Shown in pieces: positions 11,117 through 23,108 of a stretch of DNA of 64,000 nt. The stretch lies in contig JAZHRO010000036.1 in the NCBI GenBank assembly GCA_037157565.1, positions 134,904,501-134,968,500 of the forward strand, written 5' to 3'. The notes beneath the pieces were generated by a model, which saw nothing but the letters and a program-made list of their open reading frames with translations, was not told where the DNA came from and ran no database searches. The stretch is from Thalassia testudinum. Taxonomy: Eukaryota; Streptophyta; Magnoliopsida; Alismatales; Hydrocharitaceae. Positions within the stretch are counted from its first letter, which is position 1; each line of letters opens with the position of its first letter. The position numbers and the translations under genes are program-made.

Positions 11117-12859
11117 TGTTGGTGCTAGAGCACTACGATCGCTTATTTTGATGGTAACAAAGCACGTGTCTTTTAACATGTGCTTTTAAGTCCTAGTTTT
11201 TAGGTCTAATTGCAAATGGAGACATGTTTAGACAGAGTTCGAACTCACATTCATGGCAGATTGGAGGAGCTTGATGGAGAAGAAGGAGCTTCGCGAGGAG
11301 CGAAAGCGTGAAGACAAGAGTAGGATAGATTTCCTTTTATCTTAGTCTATGTAATTTTGTTTCTCTGTTTAGCTCTTTGTTTCTTTCTTAGATTACTTGT
11401 TAAAGAGCCTCAAAGAACCCTAACAGTGGTCCTAAGAACACTTGCACAACCCTAGGATACTTAGGTTTTCAGTAGAGAACTTAGAAACCCAAAATAGGGT
11501 TTAGACATCCTTATCAGACGTCCAATCTGGAAATCAGACGTGTAAAACATTTAGGATGGACTTAATAAGTTCTGTCTATTAGAATCAGACGTCCAGACCT
11601 TAGTCCAGACATCTTAGGAGATGTCTGATGGCTTTGCCAGATGATCAATAAGATGATCGTTGGCCTTAGCAACCTATTATTAGAGAGTTAACATTAGTCC
11701 AACATTTTATTAGTTTCTAGACGTCCGTAGTGATTCCTGGACGTCAGATAAATAGACGTTGAGTCTCGTTAGTTGTCAAATCACCTATGTCAAATCTCAT
11801 AGCCATTAAACTCTCTTGGAAATCTATACTCGCTGTGAACTTGGTTTCCAGACGTCTAGATCCTGTACCAAACAACCATTCTATCATCTGATCACTTAGA
11901 CCTAGAACCCTGTTTAGGTCTAGACAAAAGTAGGAAGGATACCCATCTAGAATTAGACGTCTGACCTTATGTCCAGACGTCTTAAAAGACTTGTTTTGAC
12001 GTCCGCTCTGATTCAACATCGTCCAAGAAGATCAACCTACCTAGATCAGATGACTGACTCTAAAATTAGACGACAACCCAGACGTCTGACCTTAAGTCAA
12101 GACATCTGATAACCTTGTCAGAGCCATGATTGATCCTGATTCCGACTTGATTTGCCTTGGATTTGCACCCAACAGCTATGAAAGCCTTCCAAAGCCTTCC
12201 AAATCCTTCCTAGGCCCTCTATAAATAGAGGAGGACCCTTGCCTTGTAAAAATACACCTTGAATAGCATTACCACATCTTTTGTGTCCAAGTCAAATAGA
12301 AGAAGATCTTGCTCTCCATTTCACCATTTAGAGAGCTTCAATCTAGTTGTGCACCTGCTCTCCCTCTACGATTACGAGAGTGACAAAGCGCCGCCACGTG
12401 GTTCACACACCAGCGTCGTCGCATCGATGCACTTCCACCAAAGGGAAGTTTCCTAACTCCTATAGAAGCTAGGTTTTAATATTTGTGGCTCTATAGGATT
12501 GTTGTACTTTTATTATTCTTTGGTTTGAGTATTCGCTTTGCAAATTCTTGTCTCCATCAAGGGACAAAATCCTCCTTGTGAAGAGGAGGGGTTGAGGAAC
12601 ACTACCCTCGTACTTGTAGCGTGGTTGTAATTGAGGTTGAACTACCCTCGTTTAAGTAGTTCGTACAGTAGATTTAATCGACTAGATCGATCAGAAAATC
12701 CTAACTCGAGAGGGTTAGGTGGTGGTTTTCACCCAGTTTGGGTTTTCACCTAAAAATACTTGTGTACATTATGAGATTGCTCATTTTGTGAGACTGTTAT
12801 CTTTTTATTCAGCGTTTTATATGTCATGCATATCTCACCTCCTCCCATAGGAATCTACA
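11117..12859 (+). repeat. 3' LTR of the copia element
   Basis: 1,743 bp, tgttggtgctagagc to aatctaca, with TATA box tataaatag at 12220-12228. It keeps more intact GACGTC sites than the 5' copy (about 11515-12090). It carries a local triplication of a ccttcc-ending decamer at 12181-12210 that the 5' LTR lacks. About 45 bp near 7650 of the 5' LTR has no counterpart here. Confidence 0.9.
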
Positions 12860-13430
12860 GATCCAATGATTCTAATCAACTGCGGTGCGACTGGAGCATG
12901 ATTTGGAGGCGTAGCGAGGCTCGAACGCTTGTTGCTTGCGTGTGAGGTGGAGGCGCACCCGCTGTGCCTCACCCTTGATAAGGTCACGAGTCTTGCGGTC
13001 CCTTAGCCATTTGATCGAATATCAGACGGTCATGGTTGATCCTGCATGCGATGAAGAGGAGCGGGGCACGTAATGGGGGTTGGTGCGGGTGCCACGTGGC
13101 GTAGTCCCAGGCTTGTTGTGGGAGCAACAGAGGTCGAATTGAGGTGATTTTAAGTCCATTGGACTCTGTTCGTCGATCTAAATCCATCCGTGCGGTTTGA
13201 TTGCTCATCTAAGGCCTGTTTGAACATGTACTTGTACACATGGCTGTTAAACATTGATTATAAACAATCTCAACTCATTATGCATGCAATGCTCCCAAGC
13301 CGATTATGATATGTCATTAATACACGTATACCCTTGAGATTGACTCTAGTTGATAGAATTATCACTGTTAGATGTAGAGTGATCAGTGGCCATGATGATG
13401 GGATGGTGGATTTGGTTAGGCTTTGGGGAT
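12860..13430 (-). mobile_element. 5' LTR of element E, remaining 5' part
   Basis: Resumes after the copia target duplication. The phrase tcgtcgatctaaatccatcc (about 13168-13187) matches the corresponding part of the LTR at 57485-57500 (tcgattcagatccatc), a relative of the H family. The start of this LTR is not clear: sequence after about 13260 may already be other DNA, and homology to gypsy pol begins near 13430. Confidence 0.5.
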
Positions 13431-14880
13431 ACTATGATTAATCCGATGGATCCTACTGTTGCAAGAATTCAATTTCGAAATTCGTGATAAGGTAGGAAAG
13501 CATAATGTGGTAGCCAACCATTTGTCTTGCCTTCCTTCTTCAGTCATTGACCCCTCCGATCCTATTACTGAGCATTTTTCGAATGAGCACCTCCCGACCA
13601 TTAATACAGGACTTCCTTGGTATGCTGATATAGTCAACTATTTGGCATCACACCGGATTCCGTCTGATTGGCCAAGAGCCAAGAAAGACATTAATTTTAG
13701 ATGCTAAATACTATGTCTGGGAAGATCCATATCTCTTCTAGATTGGTGCAAATTAAATCATCTGGAGATGCATTCCTGACTTCGAGGTCAATGACCAGAC
13801 CTGTGGTGGCCACTCTTTAGCCACAAAACTACAATGAAAATCCTCCAGCATGGCTTCTATTGGCCCACAATCTTCATTGAGGCACACAATCACTATAGGG
13901 CATGCGCTCATTGCCAGACCTTAGGCAACATTTGCCATCGCGACATGATGCCCTAATAATCAATTCTCATGTTCAAGATTTTTGACATCTGGGGGATTGA
14001 CTTCATGGGTCCCTTCTAGAATTTGGAAGGTTTTGAGTACATCCTCCTAGCTGTGGACTATATGTCCAAATGGATCAAAGCCGTCTTGACTCGAACCACT
14101 GATCATAAAGTTGTAATCAAATTCATTCACCAGCCCATCTTTTCTCGGTTCGGTATCCCACGTGTTATATCTCCGATGGAGGGACCCACTTCGTGATTGT
14201 TCACTTCTAGTCCCTGATGAAAGGGTACAGGGTATCATATCGTATCTCAACTCCTTATCGCCCCCAGACCAATGTATTTGCTGGGCTATCCAATCGGGAG
14301 TTCAAGAAAATCCTTCAAGTCACTGTTCGGCCTGACAAGAAAGATTGGTCCACTCAACTTCTGGAAGCCTTGTGGGCTTATAGGACTACCCATAAGACCC
14401 AACTAAGGATGTCTCCATTCAGGCTCGTGTACATGATGGCATGTCACCTCCCTGTAGAGATGGAGCATAAGGCCTACTAAGTAGCATAGAAGTGCAATCT
14501 AGATCTCATGAAGGTTGGAATCCATCGCTAGTTGCAAATGAGATAGATCAAGAGATTGAGGAGTTATGTAATGATGCGTACGACAACTTCTGTATCTACA
14601 AACAGTGGGTCAAAGCCTTCCATGACAAGCACATATCATGAAAATCATTCCATCCTAATAAAAAAGTGCTTCTTTTTTATGCCAAGCTCAAGCTCTTCCC
14701 AGGAAAACTGAGATCGAAATGGATTAGACCCTTTCTCATCCGAAGAATCTTTGGAAATGGAGCTGTCGAAATCAGTGGACTCAACCATGACTCAGAACCA
14801 TTTGTTGTAAATAGTTAGAGACTAAAACCATTCCTCAAACTCATCAATTTGAATTTAGCTGTTGTATCTTTTGATCTCCA
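13431..14880 (+). pseudogene. gypsy pol remnant: RNase H tail, integrase and C-terminal part (element F)
   Basis: Homologous throughout to the better copy at 30220-31690. It starts inside RNase H (gattaatccg, then LLQEF-like and EIRDKVGKHNVVANHLSCLP). It continues with the linker ending at 13702 and then integrase, with many stops and frameshifts: CQTLGN of the zinc-binding region near 13915, the first catalytic Asp region (GIDFMGP) near 13995, the second (DGGTHF-like) near 14175, and STPYRPQTN near 14250. The residue that should be the catalytic Glu is Gly here (gctgggctatcc, about 14280). The C-terminal part runs to 14880 where it matches the pol stop region of G. Gag, protease and RT are absent. 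Confidence 0.88.
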
Positions 14881-15309
14881 TTATCCTTGAGCTTCATTAT
14901 ACCCAGCTAATGGCGTTAAATTTAGCGCTTAATGGGAGACAACCTCTCATTTGAAAAACCTGAGACCCTTCTGACCTATCTCTGAGCTGAAGTCACATTG
15001 CACTTTAGGATTTGTCAATTAGAATAGCCGACTCCACCTTCAATATTTGTATTAGAGCTTAAAATTGTTTGCAACAGCCATCCTGACCCATTCACCACCC
15101 ACCCAAACCTGTTCTCATGTATGATCTAAGTTGAACTCAAACCTACCTAATTTACAATGAGGACATTGCAAATCTTAGGCATGGGGGGTATTAAAGTGCA
15201 AAATGCTGTGAAATTCGATGCACGGAAGGGTTTCATTCAAATAGAAAAAAAAGAGAAATGAATTGAAAGATTTGAATTAAGGAGGAAAAAGAGGAGAAAA
15301 GATTTGATC
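14881..15309 (+). other. 3' non-coding module of element F: conserved motif, palindrome and internal polypurine tract
   Basis: Matches 31684-32040 in G. It holds gcgcttaatgggagacaacc (14925-14944), the palindrome caatgaggacattg (15155-15168), and a polypurine tract aggcatggggggta (15177-15190). None of this is coding. The same string of motifs recurs in elements G, H and J, so it is likely a cis-acting part of the replication cycle. Confidence 0.75.
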
Positions 15310-16219
15310 ATGGCTTTGATTTTTGAGGAGGAATCAGAAACACTTGATCATGTCTTTTAAGATTTTTCTAAGCTCTAGGGAAGATATGTAGAGGATGATG
15401 ATGACTTTGAGGGATCCGAACTCAGAGTATGGAGTGACTCCAGGGGGAAATATGTTTTGTTCGAGGACTTTCCCCCTAAGGATATTACTGATTTAGCCAA
15501 ATCTGTCTTCCTACCTACTTTTGACTACAAAAATCATCCTCTCAAATAGTGGGAAGAAATGGAAGCAATTAATGTAGGAATCTATACACCCCAGGGGTAG
15601 GATCTTAGCATTGGACAAGAACCTGGGGATGTTGTTGTTGAGGACATTCACGCTCCTATTGCTTCCAATCCACCTTTACATGATAAGGAAATGGGTGACA
15701 CCCTTGATCAATTCTACTTGGACGATGAAAATTTGAGCCCATTTCAGGACACACACTAATGATATGTAGCATGAAAGACAATTGGTGACTAAGGCTGCTT
15801 CTGATGAACTAGAATGGTTGTTGAGGAAGAATGCTAAACCTCTCAAGCCCTCTTTGACCCTCGTCCCTACACCGCAACTGAGGGACTTCAACTCCTGCAG
15901 AAATAACTTCCTAAAATCTCTGCTCACATTCCTGCTTTATGGGGGGATAACCAGAACAATACATCCTTTGGTAGAGTGGCGAGTTTGGATCAACACTTTT
16001 CCATGTCATCCCATCAACCTTAGGGTATCCTTCGTCGCACCCTCCTTTTTCCACACATATCTGCTTGAGGAGCCTTTGCCTCCTTGTCCAGCACTCCCAA
16101 AGGTCACTACACATGTGTATTTCATGAAACCTCCAACAATGGGTCAGGAGTACCGTATTTTACCTACATTTGGTGAGCATTTGGCATCACTCTCCATCAC
16201 TAACTTACCAACATATTAG
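15310..16219 (+). pseudogene. Unrecognised degenerate ORF between two copies of the palindrome/polypurine module
   Basis: Frame 15310-15759 gives an acidic protein with three internal stops, containing VEDDDDFEGSELRVWSDS, GKYVLFEDFPPKDITDLAKS and DQFYLDDENLSPF. It appears to continue in another frame at about 15776-16219 (SDELEWLLRKNAKPLKPSL and onward, 145 codons open). I recognise no domain. Element G has nothing of this kind at the same place. Athila elements can carry an extra ORF after pol, often called envelope-like, and this could be a remnant of one, but I see no signal peptide or clear membrane segment. The function is unknown. Confidence 0.5.
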
Positions 16220-16991
16220 GTTACTTATTTGCTAGGCTAGGTTTGTTATGTATCTTCTTTGGGTCTCCTTCTGCCGCCCTTCTAGAGGCTAATTTGCGAG
16301 ACATCCCAACTCCACCTCAGGCAATATCTTTCCTTGCTTTTGCTTTCCAATGAGGGCATTGTCAGATTTAGGCATAGGGGGGTATAACTTGAGGTTGTTC
16401 ATAGCATGATACATATTCCGCATGTAGTTAGAGCATCTATCCTGCATAAAAAAAAATAAGAAGAAGAAGATAAGAGAGAAAACAAAAGGGAGATGAAATC
16501 TTTGTGAGCTGAATTGCAAATATATTGAGGAGAAGAGACAGGAAAATGTGCAAACATTGTGCTAGTCCCAGCACTTGATTATGGAAGAGTTACCTAAGTT
16601 CTGGGCTAGAATGAATGATTAATTAAGTCCTAAAGTGCTAGAGAAAAGGAGATAAGTAAGGGATACCGACTTTAGGCCTCCTAGGTCTGGTTAAGGACTT
16701 AAACACTTATGTAGTTGTTAAGATCTGGACTATTCCTCAAGAGGTTGAGGGAGTTGCAAAGCTGATGTATTAAGTCTAAGGCTCAGGGAGTATCCAGCCT
16801 CGTTGTCTCCCCTTTGGTTTGCAGGACTTGGTAACTTAAGCAACCAAAAAAATCACACATCGGTCTGGTTCAGTGATTATAATGAAGAATAATGCCAAAA
16901 AGTGTATTCTGAAAATGTTTTCTCGAAAAGATGACTTAGGAGCGACTCGAAGACACAAGTTGATTGGATGAGTTCCCAACGTGGAGAGCAG
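16220..16991 (+). other. 3' non-coding region of element F, second palindrome/polypurine module
   Basis: A second palindrome (caatgagggcattg, 16348-16361) and polypurine tract (aggcataggggggta, 16370-16384) are followed by a purine-rich stretch (16450-16500). Then comes sequence homologous to 32210-32585 of G (for example tggtttgcaggacttggtaa near 16813 and cacaagttgattgga near 16960). It is interrupted at 16991 by a solo LTR. Confidence 0.7.
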
Positions 16992-19720
16992 TGTCAATCG
17001 CTCTGAAATGGGTTTTAAAATCAATATGTAGTATAGGTTGAATCAGTGTGAAAAACAAGTAAAATTAATAGCTCGAATATCAGAAATGAAGTTCAAGGTC
17101 GAACATAGGGATCAAGTGGCAAAAATAATTCTCAAGATTACAATTCAACAGAAATATATAAGCAATAGAATTCCAAGCAAATATGAATGAGAGTGTATGT
17201 CAGATAATGCAAAAAGAATGGGGTAAAATGGTGATTTAAATTACCAATTACCCCTCACAATTATATCAAATAACTCAATAGTATTAAGCAATTAAATGAC
17301 ATGTAGGATAAGTGCACAGTGCACTTCAAGTGAAGCTTAGACAATCAGACGACTTAAATCATTCACTACTTCTACTTCTTCCTTCGTAAGGCTTCTCTCT
17401 TCTTCTTCTCTGTGCCCCTTCTCTTTTGCAGCTACTCTTTCTTTCCTTCTTCTTCTTCTTCTAGCTGTGCCTTCTCTCTTCTTTCTCTACTACTCAGGCT
17501 TCCTCTCCTTCTTCCTTCTTCATGCGCAAGGGGGAGGTTCCTTAAATGGCTAAGTGTTGGTTGTTGGTCCTGAGAGCAAAACCCCCTGCCCTTGCGCACT
17601 ATCTCTCCTTTTCTCTCTAGGATCCACCCTCCCAGGGCCTCGGGTTATCGGGTATTCGGGTAAAGTGCACCTGGGACTAGGGCTGTCGGGCGTAAGTGGT
17701 AGCCGAGGAGTGCTTAGGTTAGGTGGGTATACGAATCTGCCAAACCCACGTGTAAGGTGTCGTGGGCGAGGCACGTGAGGGGCGTGAGCAGCTCACCCCC
17801 TGTGTGTTACTTGAGGCAATAAGGAGGAAACATAAAATCAATATATGTGCCTCTATGCATCTGTTAGCGCCCGATGTGGGACTATCCCACCGCCTCCCTT
17901 TGTGTACGCAACTACTGTGGTGTCCTCGTTCAATTCATGCAAGATGGCGGTCAAAGGCTCCAATTGCTCGTCCACTCAGACTCCTGGAGTGATTTCGCGT
18001 GAACTGGGGACGACGCCTGGAGTTGAAGGTGCTGAGAAAGCTTCAAGCTTTGCTCGAAGCTTCGTTAATGGCGGCGATGACCTGTGTACCTGAAAGCATG
18101 AAAATGGGCTAAAAGCCTCTGTTAAAAGGTTCAATAGTGTCGCTGTGAGGCGAGGAGGTGAACAGCGGAGTCCGTGAGGTGTGAGAATGCATGAGGTGGT
18201 CAGACAGTGATGGAAGGTGAAGTGCGAAGTTGCGATGTTTGACGGAGGTTGTGGAGTAGCAATTGACCTAACTAGGTTAGGGCTTTCTCTCCTAGGGTTG
18301 AGGCGAAGGTGTTGGGATGAACGATGAGGGGTTTGGTGGTGTGTGGAGAGAGATGTGCCTCACCGGAGGAGTGGCCGGACGCAGAAGGGATGATAGTGAA
18401 CGAGAGGTAGCGTGGTCAAAATTGAGTGTGGTTGGGATGAAAATGAAGTAGAGGAGTTAGGGGACTTATCTAGGTAGTTGGAAGACGACGGGGAGTCGAT
18501 GTGGTGCTAATTGCGGTATGGGCAGCATCGAGGAAGAAAGTGCCCCGGTGAGTAGGAATTGGCGAGGAAGACAGAGGATGGGGTGTCGGCGGGTACAACA
18601 TGACGTGGAAGAGAGCGAGGGAGATAATTCCATCACCGGTATTGTGCGCGGACGAAGGATGGAGTTGGAGGAGCTTCCGCTGGATGTGGAGAGACGAAAT
18701 TAAGGGGGAATCTAGTCGAATTCGAGCGTGGAATCTTCGGTTTGATCTGGGGGTCCTTTTATAAGCCTCTGGATGGAGTTTTGGGCTTGGGAAGCAAGCT
18801 TCCCAAGCTTGGAAATCTCCTCGGAGATAGGAATTCCAAGATACCCTAATTTCTCATGCGTTCATATGAGAGATTGAGAAGGTTTGAGAGCTTAGGAATT
18901 GGCTCAAAAGGAAGGGAATTCCTTGACGAATTTCCCTTTCAAATCTGAGAGGGATTCTTCAAGGAATCAGGGGAACATGCCAAATTTAGGTCACCAGAGT
19001 TTGTAGGAATAAGATTCATGGTGGCAGGAACCTTTTTGTGAAAATGATGACAAAGATGGGGCGTTATCTGCAAGGTTTTTGAAAGTTGAGGGCATTTGTG
19101 TGAGATAAAAGAATCAGACAGGACCAAATTGCAAACTAGGTCAAGATAGTCTCAGATTAGGCCCAAATTTTGGTAAAAACCTAATTTGGACCTAAGGAAT
19201 CCAATGGTGAAGTTGGATTTTATTTTTGACCAAGTTTGATTGGGTAATTTATGCAAAAATCCAAATTAAGGCAAATGTCAGTCTTGGACTCTATTTTGGG
19301 TCAAGACGGGTTCTGATGGTCAAATTGAAGGTACCAAACCCTAGATAACATTTTTATATGATTTTTAAAGGGTGTAGATGAATTTTATCCTAACTAGAAT
19401 CTCAGTTAATTAAGCAGGTCTATTTTTAGGATTTCGAAAGTCATTTAATTCTCAAAACACGTGAAAACCCTTTTCTGACTGTATTAACCCACTTGTTGGA
19501 TATTTAAAGCCATTTGACCATTATCTAACCCTTGAGAAAATCCGTGGTTATTTTGCATTCAAGATATGATGGCAAAATTGCAATTTTAACTCTAGTTTCT
19601 TGTCTTTCTTTTAGAATGATTATGCAATGAATTAGGGCTCTCTAGCAATTATGTAGGAGCTTTTATTCCTTGATAATGACTAAATTGAGCTAGTTATGGC
19701 TCATGATGATGTTCCCATCA
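16992..19720 (-). mobile_element. Solo family-1 LTR (minus orientation) inside element F
   Basis: 2,729 bp, forward tgtcaatcgc...cccatca, that is TG...CA ends. It is flanked by agcag (16987-16991) and agaag (19721-19725), a four-of-five target duplication. Element F sequence breaks at its left edge and resumes exactly at its right edge, as shown by comparison with 32570-32620. On the minus strand it has a TATA box (forward ttttataag, 18757-18765), an snRNA-type element (17872-17883), a polypyrimidine block (forward, 17365-17520) and the gttcgaccttgaac phrase near its end. ORFs inside (17554-18703) are low-complexity and unsupported. Confidence 0.85.
17840..17883 (-). promoter_or_regulatory. 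USE plus TATA-like box in the solo LTR
   Basis: Minus-strand agtcccacatcg (17872-17883) is a perfect plant snRNA upstream element. It is followed after 24 bases by catatatt (17840-17847). That spacing is the one known for plant RNA polymerase III snRNA genes such as U6. Confidence 0.6.
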
Positions 19721-20434
19721 AGAAGGAATGAACAATAGTCCCCTCGAAGAAGCGTTATAACATACCGTTTCCTTGGTGCTTGTCTCCTAGGATATCTAAA
19801 TATCCTACTAGGGGTACGGAAGCACCTTGTGCTGGTTCAGGTGCCATGGGCAGCATTATCCCAAAATGTCAATTACCAAGGTTTGAATTTAGCTACAAAA
19901 CACCATGGATGGCACTATCCTAGAGTGTCGAAAGCCAGGGTTCTAGGGGTTGCTATGGGTAGTGCTACCTTAAAGCATCGATTGTAAGGGACCTTGCAAG
20001 GATTGATGGTGGGGACAAGGAATTCGATACAGATCGTATTTAGGGCTAATTCGATGTTGGGTTTAGGGGAATTTGAAAAGAAAAAGATAGAAAACTCTTA
20101 AAATAAATATATATCTCTCTCTTATCCAAAAATGCACTAGTAAACTGAACCTAGACTTGCTGCACATGCGCAGGTGCTTTAACCGCTGGGGTCAACAAAC
20201 CTCTAGGCAGTTTTTGTGGGCCTTAGAAACCTTTGTGGTAGACCCAAGGCTGAGCCTGGCTAGGTCCATATCTTGGCTGGTACTTGAATACCTTTAGGCC
20301 TATTGTTGGCATTTCGATCTAATCTCTAGAGGAGAGGCACAATAGGACATCCTGACGATAAAATCCGACCTAGAGACCTGGTCTGATCGATATGATTTTT
20401 CTCGAGACTAGAAAATCTTAAGCATGAGGGTATT
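19721..20434 (+). other. End of element F: tandem-repeat region and terminal polypurine tract
   Basis: Continues the F sequence. It contains three diverged copies of a repeat beginning 'ccatggg(c/t)..cattatc' (about 19845-19990), matching the triple repeat of G at 32702-32849. The end aatcttaagcatgagggtat (about 20415-20434) is a polypurine tract like that of G (33273-33285), directly followed by tgatagggcc, the start of an LTR. No coding frame is seen. Confidence 0.7.
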
Positions 20435-23105
20435 TGATAGGGCCACTTTAATGGACTAATTTAATGCCTAAGTGTATTATTATTCGGTTGGGAATTTAAT
20501 GTAGAGCATGCATTACATTGAGAAATTAATTAAGCTCGGATTTAGACATTCCTACAATTTTATGGAAATACTCTGCATACGTATGTTCATTGATTGACTG
20601 TAGATACATATTTTTTAGGAATATTTGAGGGAACAAACTTAAAATACCATATTCACATGTGCAACAAAAATTAGGAAAGATTTGATGTTGGGAATCAATT
20701 ATTTTGGAAAGAAATTAAATTAAGAGGAAGACATGTTTCTCTCAAAATTACTTATTGCCTCTAATTTTATGGGATTTTCTTCTCCCATTAATTTCTCTAG
20801 TTATTCTCTCTTAATTTTTGCTTCCTTATTCTTCCTCTCTCTCCCTAATATTCTCTCTAATTCTCTTTCTCTCATTCTATATATATAGAGGCAAGATGGA
20901 GCACAAAGGATCATCTTCATCTCTCCCTCACGAGGAGGAGAGCTCCCCTCTCCATCATCATCTTCCTCCATGAGGGGGAGGAACTTCCTCCCTCAGGAGG
21001 GAGAACCTTCTCTCCCACAAGATTGTAGGACCCCCATCACCACCGTGAGCCTCTGCGACGATCACCTCCTCGACCGTGCTTCGTCCCCTCTAGCGACTGC
21101 GACAGCTTACATCACAGTGCCATCATCCACTACTACGAGCTGTCCTCGACCGCCCTCGAGCACCAAATGACACTGCCGCAGTGGTCGGTGGTGACAGTAT
21201 TAACACCTTCACTGCATCTTGTTCTCCTCCACTTACTGCGATCATCCATCTTCAACATCATTATAGATCCATCCTCTCACCCTCAACCTACACGCACACA
21301 AGACCAAGGGCAAGAACATAAGTCGTGTGAGAAGACTTCTAGCCGTCCAAGAAGAAAGTCCTCGCATGCTCCTGTTCATCTTCCTCCACCCAACAAAGGT
21401 CCTGTGCATAGCAGCGGCTTTAGCCCTCACCACCAGTATTGCTCCACCTACGGGCGCTCGCGCAGTAGTCGTGCGTGCCCTTGCACGCAACGTTGCGGGT
21501 GCTAGCAGCGCTGTGCACAGCCACCCTTGCGCGCCATCGGCCCCTCACACGTGCCAGCAATCCCCCGTGTCCGATTGTAGCATCTTCGCCACTCACACCG
21601 GCACTCCTCCCCTCTCTCGTGCATGCACACAAGCATGGCAGCACCTCCGCCTACGCACAGCACGCCCATTGGTGCTATTCACTCCGTGTACAGCCCAGCA
21701 CCGCAGCCACCCACGCTCACTGGCATCTTCCTCTTCTTCTTCATCACCGATCAACAGGAACCCATCACCGGCGCCACCCCCCTCCACGTAACTGTCACCA
21801 CAGCCCACCGTTCAATGTGCCATCGACGTTAGTGCACTCACCTCACCTCCATAAGCACAGCCACGTCATCAAACACGTCAACCATAATCCACGTGCACAT
21901 GCAGACAAACCCACTGCCAACAGGCTTCTTCTCGTCATCCGACCAACTTCAGTCACCTTCGTTGATGTTGTCACCACCAACAAAATGCTCTTCCCACCGT
22001 TGACCTCCTCCGAGCACAACGTGGCTAGCCGTACATCCTCATAGGTGCATGCACAATGGGACTTCATCTCCTATTTCTCAATAGTACATGCCCCATTTGT
22101 TTTTACCAAATATGCCGGTAAGAACTATTGAAATATTTGATGGATTAATCTATTTGAGTGACTCTCGCATGCATGCCCATGTGTTTCTAGCTTTTCCCTT
22201 CTCATGCACTCAATTCTCTCTACATTGCACTCCATAAATGCATGCCATATAGTTAAGCACTTTCATGACCTAGAGGAGAAGGCCTAATGTCTTGAAGTTT
22301 AATTACATTACATGACATTGTGGATTATTTTATGGAGGTAAAATTTCACGCATAACCTTCCATTCTTGAGTTATTGTGTGTCTTCTTTTCACCTCGTTTC
22401 GCATCGGATTTAGGCATGGATCCCGCACTTGATTAGGCAAATGTAATGGGAAAGTATTCATGAATTTATTGCATTTGTTCCTCCCTCTGGACTTTCGTGA
22501 TTAGTTTTGATAAATATTTTTGCTTAGGATTTTTCCACCACGCGATTTTTGTTGCGATGACTTATTTTTCTGATACATCATTCTGAAAAGTGAAATCTCC
22601 CGATCACACATCGGGAAGAGCAGGGGCTCAAATTCGGGCATAAAAGGAATTTTGTGTATTGGCTACTTGCTCAAGATACAGGGGGTCGGGTCCCCAATCC
22701 CTCACGCGTACACACGCTTGCACACATGTAGGCGTGAACCGGTCTTAGGCCAGTTTTGGTCTAATCTGGGCTAACTTGGTCCGGTCTTGTGCTTTGGCTT
22801 GAGAGGCTCTCTTTGGGGTTGAATTTGCCTAAGTGTTTAAGGTTTACTTTAGTTGAAAAGCCATATTTCTGCCTTAACATTTCATATTCTTTTTGAGCTT
22901 GATAATGCTATTAATTGAATATTTCCTTGTGTATCAATCTCCTAAGCTTCAAATTATATTTGCTTGATTAGTGGCTAAATTGTGATTATTTTGCTCCCTA
23001 AGATGACCTTGGACTTACAAATTCGAGATATAAATTTAAATGGTTTCGTCGCCTTAGTCACTATACTACGATGCGTATTTTAAACTTGATTAGAGCGAAT
23101 AACCA
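20435..23105 (+). mobile_element. LTR1: LTR with a polypurine tract on its left and a primer site on its right
   Basis: 2,671 bp from tgatagggcc to gaataacca, with TATA box near 20878 (tctatatatatag). The first 110 bases are homologous to those at 23960, so it forms a pair with LTR2. The upstream flank is the 3' end of element F and the downstream flank is a primer site, so one LTR serves as end of one unit and start of another. The GC-rich, C/P-rich middle (20950-22050) yields overlapping low-complexity ORFs on both strands that I do not accept as genes. Confidence 0.75.
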
Positions 23106-23108
23106 TTT

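Larger units (their letters stand above)
7226..12859 (+). mobile_element. Non-autonomous Sirevirus-like Ty1/copia element with gag only
   Basis: A structurally complete 5.6-kb element: two LTRs (7226-8996 and 11117-12859), an initiator-Met primer site, one gag-type frame, a cluster of polypurine tracts, and a target duplication. The 2.1-kb internal region has no protease, integrase, RT or RNase H. Gag with coiled coil and zinc knuckle, repeated AAGGGGGAG tracts before the 3' LTR, and palindrome-rich LTRs are known Sirevirus features. The architecture (LTR-gag-LTR) is that of elements called TR-GAG. It must have relied on a partner for reverse transcription and integration. The LTRs differ by several percent by eye, so the insertion is not recent. 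Confidence 0.88.

Noticed and set aside
20970..22067. Cluster of overlapping ORFs up to 189 codons on both strands
   Set aside because: Low-complexity frames of the GC-rich middle of LTR1; no homology or start context, and frames on both strands are equally open.
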